A DNA stretch of 5,854 nt from an uncultured Oscillospiraceae bacterium (lineage in GTDB: Bacteria > Bacillota > Clostridia > Oscillospirales > Acutalibacteraceae): assembly GCA_900552925.1 (NCBI GenBank), contig USBH01000109.1, positions 1-5,854 on the forward strand, given 5' to 3'. Every line of letters starts with the position of its first letter. Position 1 is the first letter of the stretch. A model generated the notes under the pieces. That model was not told where the DNA came from. It saw only the letters and a list, made by a program, of their open reading frames with translations, and did not search any database. Below are positions 1 to 5,357 of the stretch, in pieces. The translations under genes and the position numbers were made by a program.

Positions 1-2
1 CC

Positions 3-38
3 GCGGGCCGCGCCTTACTGGAGGTGAATCCCCCATGA
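3..38 (+). CDS. possible 3' end of an upstream coding region (partial)
   Basis: Reading from base 3, the frame is open from the window edge to a TGA at 36-38 and would encode a tail of A-G-R-A-L-L-E-V-N-P-P. Its stop overlaps the ATG of the next gene in an ATGA arrangement, the usual sign of translational coupling inside an operon. Only 11 codons are visible, and a second frame (from base 1, stopping at 25-27) is equally open, so the assignment is weak. If real, the 206-aa membrane protein that follows is the distal gene of an operon lying mostly outside the window. No function can be proposed. Confidence 0.3.
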   Translation, partial: AGRALLEVNPP

Positions 39-655
39 GATGGCTCAGGCGCCTTCTCCCCTTTGTCTTTCTGACCGCGCTGGTGGTTGGCGCCGTCTTT
101 CTTTTCAGCAAATTCCTGCGCATCGACCGCTCCGAACAGAACCCGGTCCCGACCGTCGAGGAGATCCGGCTCGAGGATTTCGCGTACAGCCCGGACGACG
201 GCTACACCTTCCTGCCGGCGCCGTTCGGTACGCCCGAGGAAAAGATGCGCGAACTGTTCGGGTATACCACATCGGAGAACACGACCGCTTACGGTTCGCC
301 GACCTTCGACCTGCTCGGCCTGCCGGCCAAGTACAACGCGACCTTCGCCTACAAGGAAAATTCGCCCATGCACGCGATCTCCTTTTCGGTTTCGAGCGGC
401 GGCGAAGCGGATTGTACAGCGGAAGAGGTCGAGGCCGGCTACGCGGAGGTGCTCGCGTATTTTGAATCGACCTTCGGCCCTGCGGACGAAACCGAAACGC
501 GGGAAAATTTTACAGGAGATCGAGTATACCACACCTGGTGGGCCGCGGATGGATCCAATTACCTGAGTCTGAGTGGGCAAGGGCCGTCCGGCCGCTACAA
601 GGACGCCGATTTCAGAATTCATCTCTGCGAACCGATCGATTACTCCAAAGACTGA
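35..655 (+). CDS. membrane-anchored extracytoplasmic protein of unknown function
   Basis: This 206-residue protein is not recognised as a member of a named family. The ATG at 35 is supported by a strong Shine-Dalgarno ggaggtg at 20-26, eight bases upstream. The N-terminus is Arg-rich (RWLRR), followed by one hydrophobic helix at about residues 7-28 with no lipobox cysteine. By the positive-inside rule it is probably a signal anchor, leaving residues 30-206 outside the membrane. The outer part is acidic and aromatic-rich, with the phrases PFGTPEEK (63-70) and ESTFGPADE (144-152), each an 'FG' turn beside a helix-like stretch. This may hint at two related alpha/beta halves. It has only two cysteines (127 and 198), which could form a disulfide. 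It ends just before a hairpin terminator and converges on the oxidoreductase gene. A secreted or surface accessory role is inferred from topology alone. Confidence 0.8.
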   Translation: MRWLRRLLPFVFLTALVVGAVFLFSKFLRIDRSEQNPVPTVEEIRLEDFAYSPDDGYTFLPAPFGTPEEKMRELFGYTTSENTTAYGSPTFDLLGLPAKYNATFAYKENSPMHAISFSVSSGGEADCTAEEVEAGYAEVLAYFESTFGPADETETRENFTGDRVYHTWWAADGSNYLSLSGQGPSGRYKDADFRIHLCEPIDYSKD

Positions 656-699
656 AAAGAGCTGCAGTGCTTCCACGCTGCAGCTCTTCTTCGTCTTTC
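656..699. terminator. bidirectional intrinsic terminator between convergent genes
   Basis: An 11-bp perfect inverted repeat (657-667 with 678-688, AAGAGCTGCAG/CTGCAGCTCTT) extends through one G-T wobble and one G-C pair to leave the six-base loop CTTCCA (670-675). Rightward, the stem is followed by a broken T-rich stretch (cttcgtctttc). Leftward, it is followed by TTTT. It begins immediately after the stop of the 206-aa gene (653-655) and lies 16 bases beyond the stop of the oxidoreductase gene (705-707), so it can end transcripts from both sides. The stem is directly visible. Strength on either strand is inferred. Confidence 0.85.
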
Positions 700-704
700 A
701 CGCT

Positions 705-2000
705 TTATTCAGTTGCGCCGCGCCGGAATGCGTCCATATCGATGACCCGGCCGCCCTCGAGCCGCGACTGCTCCGCCGCCAGCGCGATGAAGTGGCTTTC
801 GAGCGAATTCTCGAGCGTCGTCGTGCGCGCCGTCGCCGCGCGGTCCTCGATCAGCATCTCGAGGAAGTCCTGCACGATGCCGCTGTCCCCGCCGCCGTGG
901 CCCTTGAGGTCGTCCGCAATCTTCCGGACGTCGACGATCTCCTCCGGCTCGCCGAACACGCGGATGTGGATCTCGTTCGAGCGCATGTCGGCTTCGATCT
1001 CGCCCTTCGTGCCCATCGCCTTGAAATAGCGGTAGCAGTTTTCCGTGAAGGCGCACATCGTGAAGCTCATCGTCGCGCCGTCCTCAAAGAGCAGGTTCGT
1101 CTGCTGGTGGTCGACGACGTCGTTGTCGCACAGGTAGACGCACCGGCCGTAGGGACCGCTGCGCAGCGCCGCGTACGTCCGCTCCTCCGTGGGGTCCACG
1201 CCGCAGGCCACGCCCGGCATCCACGTGTTGCCGTGCCGGATGCCCGTGCGCGGGTCGGTGACGTAGATCTTCTCCGCGTCGAACACGCAGCTTTCCTTCG
1301 CCTTGCAGCCGCCGAGGCAGTACGGCGTCGCGCCCGCCGGCGCATGCGCGCGGTTGAACAGGTACGTGCTGCCGACCGACGAAACCGAAACGCACTTCTT
1401 GCCGAGCAGCCAGGTGTAGATGTCCATGTCGTGGCAGCATTTCTGCAGGATCATCGGGCTTGTCTCCCGGCTGTTGCGCCAGTTGCCGCGCACAAACGAA
1501 TGCGCCTGGTGCCAGTAGCCGACGTTCTCGTTCGCGCAGACCGAGACGACCTCGCCGATGCGGCCGCTGTCCAGAATGCTTTTCAGCGTGTTGTAAAACG
1601 CCGTATACCGCAGGACATGGCAGACGATGATCTTGCCCGGGCTGCGCTGCGCCACCTCGATGATGCGGCGGCACTCCGCAAGGTCTGGCGAAATCGGCTT
1701 TTCCATCAGGATGTTGTAGCCCTTCTCGAGCGCGGGGATCGCGTGGCCGACGTGCTGGCGGTCCATCGTCGAGACGACGAGGACGTCCGCGAGCTTTTCC
1801 TGCGCGAGCAATTCCTCGGCGCTCGAGAAGCAGCGCTCCGCCGGGATATTGTAGAGCTGCCGCGCCTTTTCGACGCGCTCGGGCCGGACATCCGCCACGG
1901 CGACAACCTGCATGCGGTCCGGAAACAGCGCCTGCATCGAGGCGTACGTGCTGCCGCGGTCGCCGAAGCCGGCGATCGCAAAGGTGACCGGTGTTTTCAT
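705..2000 (-). CDS. Gfo/Idh/MocA-family NAD(P)-dependent oxidoreductase
   Basis: The 431-aa product is a cytoplasmic dehydrogenase of the glucose-fructose oxidoreductase / inositol dehydrogenase / MocA superfamily, whose members oxidise or reduce sugars, cyclitols and their derivatives. An N-terminal Rossmann fold starts at residue 6 with the dinucleotide loop AGFGDRG (10-16). The signature EKP is at 100-102, with Lys101 the expected catalytic lysine. R-Y-T-A-F-Y (131-136) and S-G-R-I-G-E (145-150) follow the usual pattern. The site motif KCCHDMD (187-193) takes the place of the common GG-x-HD-x-D, with His190 and Asp191 in the expected positions. It is longer than the usual 330-380 residues because of a Cys-rich insert (about 225-295: C228, C232, C238, C266, C287, C291). 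The start is fixed by AGGAGGAGA at 2006-2014. It lies 90 bp downstream of the large fusion gene, with a terminator between and no clear promoter of its own. Substrate unknown. Confidence 0.93.
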   Translation of the reverse strand: MKTPVTFAIAGFGDRGSTYASMQALFPDRMQVVAVADVRPERVEKARQLYNIPAERCFSSAEELLAQEKLADVLVVSTMDRQHVGHAIPALEKGYNILMEKPISPDLAECRRIIEVAQRSPGKIIVCHVLRYTAFYNTLKSILDSGRIGEVVSVCANENVGYWHQAHSFVRGNWRNSRETSPMILQKCCHDMDIYTWLLGKKCVSVSSVGSTYLFNRAHAPAGATPYCLGGCKAKESCVFDAEKIYVTDPRTGIRHGNTWMPGVACGVDPTEERTYAALRSGPYGRCVYLCDNDVVDHQQTNLLFEDGATMSFTMCAFTENCYRYFKAMGTKGEIEADMRSNEIHIRVFGEPEEIVDVRKIADDLKGHGGGDSGIVQDFLEMLIEDRAATARTTTLENSLESHFIALAAEQSRLEGGRVIDMDAFRRGATE

Positions 2001-2043
2001 TCTGTTCTCCTCCTCATTTTGTCCGTGTTCTGATCCGTATGCA

Positions 2044-2081
2044 AAAGGCGCCGGCCCGCACCTGCGTGACCGGCGCCCTTT
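2044..2081 (-). terminator. intrinsic terminator downstream of the fusion gene
   Basis: On the minus strand a perfect 8-bp GC stem (2077-2070 with 2054-2047, GGCGCCGG/CCGGCGCC) encloses a 15-base loop and is followed at once by TTTT (2046-2043). A flanking AAA/TTT pair can lengthen the stem across one bulged base. It starts 13 bases after the TAA of the 1026-aa gene and ends about 43 bases before the ATG of the oxidoreductase gene. With only four U residues it may be leaky, so it could act as a partial stop that lowers expression of the downstream gene. Confidence 0.75.
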
Positions 2082-2090
2082 CAGACGTTT

Positions 2091-5000
2091 TTATCGGTTT
2101 CTCTCAAAGCGGTTGATCGCCGCAACGATGCCCTTGATCGAAGCCAGGCTGATGTTGCTGTCGATGCCGACGCCGTACAGCGCTTCGCCCGCGCGCTCGA
2201 GGTGGATGTAGGACACCGCCTTCGAGTCCGCGCCCTTCGAGATCGCGTGCTCGCCGTAGGAAACGAAGCGGTAATCCGTGACGCCGATGCTCTCGAGCGC
2301 CTTGAAGAACGCGTCGATCGGGCCGTTGCCCTTGCCGCTGATCTTCTTCGCCTCGCCGTTCACCGCAACGGTGCCCTCAAAGTCGACGACCACCTCGCCG
2401 CCGAGGTCGTTTTCCTCGAACAGCTTGTACTTCTTGAGGTCGTACGGCGTGTGGAGCTTGACGTACTCGCTCTCAAAGAGCGCGTACAGCTCCTCGGGGC
2501 TCATCTGGCGGCCGAGTGCTTCGCTGGCGCGCTTGACCTCCTCGCGGAAATCGGGGCGCATCTCAACCGGCAGCACGAAGCCGTACTTGTCGCGGATCGT
2601 GGAGACGGCGGCGTTGACGCCGAAATCAGCCGGTGCGCCCGCATTGCTCGCCTCGAAGGCCGTCTTCTGGCGGAGCTGCAGCTTCTTGACCGCATCCTCG
2701 CGCATCTTGTACTTGAGGATCTTGCCGGCGGCGTTCATCGGGAAGCCGTCGACAAAGTCGATGTAGCGCGGCACCTTGTGCTTCGCCATGTGCGTGCGGA
2801 CGAAGTCCTTGAGCTCTTCCTCGCTCGAGGTCTCGCCCTCCTTGAGGACGACGCACGCCATGATCTCCTCGCCGTACTGCTCGTCCGGCACGCCGATGAC
2901 CTGCACGTCCTTGACCTTCGGGTTCGTGTAGAGGAAGTCCTCGATCTCCTTCGGGTAGATATTCTCGCCGCCGCGGATGATCATATCCTTGATGCGGCCG
3001 GTGATCTGGTAGTTGCCGTCCGGCAGGCGGCGCGCAAGGTCGCCCGTGTGGAGCCAGCCCTCGCTGTCGATGGCCGCCGCCGTGGCCTCGGGCATCTTGT
3101 AATAGCCCTTCATGATGTTGTAGCCGCGGGCGACGAATTCGCCGTCCACATTGTCGGGCAGGTCCTCGTTCGTCTCCGGGTCGACGATCTTGCACTCGAC
3201 GCCGAACATCGCGGCGCCGACCGTTGCGACGCGCGTCTCGATGGAGTCGGTCGTCTTGCTCATCGTGCAGCCCGGGGAGGCCTCGGTCTGGCCGTAGGTG
3301 ATGCAGATCTCGCTCATGTGCATCTTGTCGATGACGTCCTGCATGACCTTGATCGGGCAGGGCGAGCCGGCCATGATGCCGGTGCGCATGTGCGAGAAAT
3401 CGGTCTTGTCAAAATCGGGGTGCTCGAGCATCGCGATAAACATCGTCGGCACGCCGTGGAACGCGGTGATCTTCTCCTTGTTGATGCAGGCGAGGCCCTT
3501 GCGCGGCGAGAACGCCGTGATTGGCGACATCGTTGCGCCGTGGGTCATCGAGGCCGTCATCGCAAGCACCATGCCGAAGCAGTGGAACATCGGCACCTGG
3601 ATCATCATGCGGTCCGCCGTGGAAAGATCCATGCAGTCGCCGATGGCCTTGCCGTTGTTGACGACGTTGTAATGCGTGAGCATGACGCCCTTCGGGAAGC
3701 CCGTCGTGCCGGAGGTGTACTGCATGTTGCAGACGTCGTCCTTCTTCACGCGGGAGCGGCGGGCCTCCACCTCGCTCATCGGCACGCTGTCGGCGAGCGC
3801 GAGCGCCTGCTCCCAGGAATAGCAGCCCTTCTGGACGCTTTCGGTCGTGATGATGTTGCGCAGCACCGGCAGGCGCTTCGACTTGAGCTGTCCCGGCGCG
3901 CAGGTCTCGAGCTCGGGGCAGAGCTCTTTGATGATGCCGATGTAGTCGCTGTCCTTGTAGCCGTCGATCATGACGAGTGTATGGGTATCGGACTGGCGGA
4001 GCAGGTACTCCGCCTCGTGAATCTTATAGGCCGTATTGACGGTGACGAGCACCGCGCCGATCTTCGTCGTCGCCCAGAACGTGATGTACCACTGCGGCAC
4101 GTTCGTGGCCCAGATGGCCACGTGGTCGCCCTTCTTGACGCCCATCGCGATCAGCGAGCGGGCGAAGGTATCGACGTCGTCGCGGAACTCCTTATAGGTG
4201 CGCGCATAGTCGAGCTCCGTGTAGCGGAAGCACGGCTGGTCCGGGAATTTCTCGACCATCTTGTCGAGCACGTCCGGGAAGGTCAGGTCGATCAGCGTCT
4301 CCTTCGGCCAGACGTATTCGCCGGTGCCGGTGCGGTTCTTCTGCAGCGGCGCTTCGGCGAGGCGCTCGTCGAGGTAGTCGCGCATGTAGTCGGCAAAGCG
4401 CGGGAAGACGACGCCGGCGTCCGAAAGCTCCTGCGACCAGCGCTTGACCCACTCGAGGGAGATGTAGCCCTCATAGCCGATGCCGAGCAGCGCGTCGAAC
4501 ATCTGGTGCAGCGGCAGGTCGCCGTCGCCCATCATGCGGTACTCGAGCGCGCCGTTGACGATCTTGCTGTCCTTTACGTGGACGTGGCGGATGTAGCCGC
4601 CGAGGTTCTGAACGGTCTCCGCCGGCGATTCACCCATATAGCGGTACGGGTGGTGCATATCCCAAAGGGCTGCGACGCCCTTGCAGTTGACGGTATCGAG
4701 CAGCTTTCTGAGCCGCTTCGTGTCGGCGTAGACGCCGTTCGTCTCGACGAGCAGCGTGACGCCGAAGCCCTCGGCGATGACGCCGAGCACGTGGAGCACG
4801 TCGGCGACGTAGTTGTCGTCGACCTCGCCCTCCGCCTCGGGGTGCAGGTCGGCGAGCACGCGGACGTACGGCGTGCCGAGCTTCTGCGCCAGCACGATGT
4901 ACTGCGTGATCTCCACGATGTTCTGGTTGTGGTTTTCTTTCAGCTTCAGGCCGCAGCCGGAAGCCAGGCAGGGAATTTCAAGACCAAGTTCCTTTAGCTT

Positions 5001-5171
5001 TTTCACCGTTAGCGGCAGCTGGCTGTCTGTAAACGGTCTTGCCTTCACGGCAAAGATGTCGTCGCCTAGTCCGCGCACCTCGATGCCGTTGAACTGCAGG
5101 TCCTTGGCCATCGAGTAAATGTCCGTCCATGTATAGTCCGGGCACGCCAGGGTAGAAAAGCTGATTTTCAT
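2091..5171 (-). CDS. three-module fusion: TIM-barrel isomerase/epimerase - acyl-CoA synthetase - LeuA regulatory domain
   Basis: A single uninterrupted 1026-aa cytoplasmic protein. Residues 1-270 resemble sugar-phosphate isomerase/epimerase (AP_endonuc_2 / xylose-isomerase-like) barrels, with likely metal ligands E143 (VETNG), D171 (WDMHH), H198 (HVHVKD) and E240 (SLEW). Residues 286-835 form a full ANL acyl-CoA synthetase, which forms acyl-AMP and then acyl-CoA. It has the P-loop YTSGTTGFPKG (485-495), YGQTE (626-630), TGD (709-711), the hinge GRIKD (725-729) and catalytic Lys817 in NAAGKILK. After an Ala/Gly/Pro linker (841-850), residues 851-1026 match the end of yeast/actinobacterial-type 2-isopropylmalate synthase: YGFVLP (863-868), SPEELYALFESEY (891-903), SGKGNGP (945-951), YGEHAISKG (972-980) and YGVGID (999-1004). 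All key ANL residues are present, so that module should be active. The ATG at 5171 fits the barrel's first strand, although its AAAGGA site is distant. Substrates are unknown. Confidence 0.93.
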   Translation of the reverse strand: MKISFSTLACPDYTWTDIYSMAKDLQFNGIEVRGLGDDIFAVKARPFTDSQLPLTVKKLKELGLEIPCLASGCGLKLKENHNQNIVEITQYIVLAQKLGTPYVRVLADLHPEAEGEVDDNYVADVLHVLGVIAEGFGVTLLVETNGVYADTKRLRKLLDTVNCKGVAALWDMHHPYRYMGESPAETVQNLGGYIRHVHVKDSKIVNGALEYRMMGDGDLPLHQMFDALLGIGYEGYISLEWVKRWSQELSDAGVVFPRFADYMRDYLDERLAEAPLQKNRTGTGEYVWPKETLIDLTFPDVLDKMVEKFPDQPCFRYTELDYARTYKEFRDDVDTFARSLIAMGVKKGDHVAIWATNVPQWYITFWATTKIGAVLVTVNTAYKIHEAEYLLRQSDTHTLVMIDGYKDSDYIGIIKELCPELETCAPGQLKSKRLPVLRNIITTESVQKGCYSWEQALALADSVPMSEVEARRSRVKKDDVCNMQYTSGTTGFPKGVMLTHYNVVNNGKAIGDCMDLSTADRMMIQVPMFHCFGMVLAMTASMTHGATMSPITAFSPRKGLACINKEKITAFHGVPTMFIAMLEHPDFDKTDFSHMRTGIMAGSPCPIKVMQDVIDKMHMSEICITYGQTEASPGCTMSKTTDSIETRVATVGAAMFGVECKIVDPETNEDLPDNVDGEFVARGYNIMKGYYKMPEATAAAIDSEGWLHTGDLARRLPDGNYQITGRIKDMIIRGGENIYPKEIEDFLYTNPKVKDVQVIGVPDEQYGEEIMACVVLKEGETSSEEELKDFVRTHMAKHKVPRYIDFVDGFPMNAAGKILKYKMREDAVKKLQLRQKTAFEASNAGAPADFGVNAAVSTIRDKYGFVLPVEMRPDFREEVKRASEALGRQMSPEELYALFESEYVKLHTPYDLKKYKLFEENDLGGEVVVDFEGTVAVNGEAKKISGKGNGPIDAFFKALESIGVTDYRFVSYGEHAISKGADSKAVSYIHLERAGEALYGVGIDSNISLASIKGIVAAINRFERNR

Positions 5172-5185
5172 GGTGGTTTTGTCAT

Positions 5186-5191
5186 TCCTTT
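5186..5191 (-). promoter_or_regulatory. ribosome binding site of the fusion gene, long spacing
   Basis: The best Shine-Dalgarno match upstream of the fusion gene is AAAGGA, 14 bases before the ATG, longer than the optimal 5-9. The next in-frame ATG (Met21) has no better site and would remove the first barrel strand, so the first ATG is kept. The gene therefore looks weakly initiated compared with the 206-aa protein and oxidoreductase genes, which both have near-perfect sites at about 8 bases. Confidence 0.5.
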
Positions 5192-5242
5192 GCTGTTAGA
5201 TTCTTCGGCGGCCGGCACAAATCTTGCAGGAAGCAGCGCCAG

Positions 5243-5285
5243 AGCCGTCATTAACAGCCATTATACTACAGAATCAGCCGTCATT
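5243..5285 (-). repeat. duplicated 10-bp element AATGACGGCT around the promoter, candidate operator
   Basis: AATGACGGCT occurs twice in the same orientation on the minus strand, at 5285-5276 (overlapping the -35 box and running into the spacer) and at 5252-5243 (starting at about +1). The copies are 33 bp apart, close to three helical turns, so a regulator could contact both on one DNA face. The position suits a repressor operator. No specific regulator family is recognised, and the two-copy repeat is the only evidence. Confidence 0.4.
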
Positions 5286-5289
5286 TCAA
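5260..5289 (-). promoter_or_regulatory. sigma-70-type (SigA) promoter of the fusion gene
   Basis: On the minus strand, TTGAAA (5289-5284) and a perfect TATAAT (5265-5260) are separated by 18 bases. They match the consensus TTGACA/TATAAT at 5/6 and 6/6. Transcription would start near 5253, giving a leader of about 80 bases before the fusion ATG at 5171. It lies in the only AT-rich stretch of the right half of the window and points at the fusion gene. The start site is inferred from spacing. Confidence 0.85.
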
Positions 5290-5357
5290 GTCCCAGATTG
5301 TAAAAATCGTGCAACAGGACCGATCCCCATTTAGATATTTTTGCAGGAATCTGCTCA

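Larger units (their letters stand above)
5172..5357. other. intergenic region holding the fusion-gene promoter and leader
   Basis: This 186-bp gap between the right-edge membrane protein gene and the fusion gene contains no credible coding region. It holds the promoter, the duplicated element and an approximately 80-base leader. I see no riboswitch or T-box core, and no convincing terminator for the upstream gene: only short 4-bp stems (for example ATCG/CGAT followed by TTTT near 5300-5330) that I would not call. Read-through from the upstream gene is therefore possible. Confidence 0.6.

Noticed and set aside
573..2033. A 486-codon plus-strand open frame across the end of the 206-aa gene, the terminator and the oxidoreductase gene
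   Set aside because: It is antisense to a recognised enzyme, runs through a terminator, and has the same reversed-codon composition. It is a GC-bias artefact.
2202..4997. A 931-codon plus-strand open frame antisense to the fusion gene
   Set aside because: It lies wholly opposite a gene with clear protein families. Its translation is a monotonous run of D, V, A, R, L and H, the usual product of reading G/C-ending codons in reverse, and it has no ribosome binding site.
2091..5171. The fusion as three separately translated genes merged by a missed stop or frameshift
   Set aside because: No stop occurs at either junction. I see no internal ATG with a Shine-Dalgarno near residues 280-310 or 840-870, and reading frame and high third-position GC continue across both linkers.
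5172..5253. Riboswitch or T-box leader for a leucine-related gene
   Set aside because: The leader is only about 80 bases and contains no T-box sequence, no anti-terminator pair and no recognisable aptamer core.
5192..5258. A 7-bp inverted repeat GCTGTTA (5192-5198) / TAACAGC (5252-5258), as a leader hairpin hiding the ribosome binding site
   Set aside because: With the predicted start near 5253, most of the 5' arm would not be transcribed, so it cannot fold in the mRNA. As a DNA repeat with a 53-bp spacer it could be chance.
5224..5349. A 9-bp direct repeat ttgcaggaa at 5224-5232 and 5341-5349
   Set aside because: It is short, its placement matches no promoter element, and there is no third copy in the region. 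Most likely chance.
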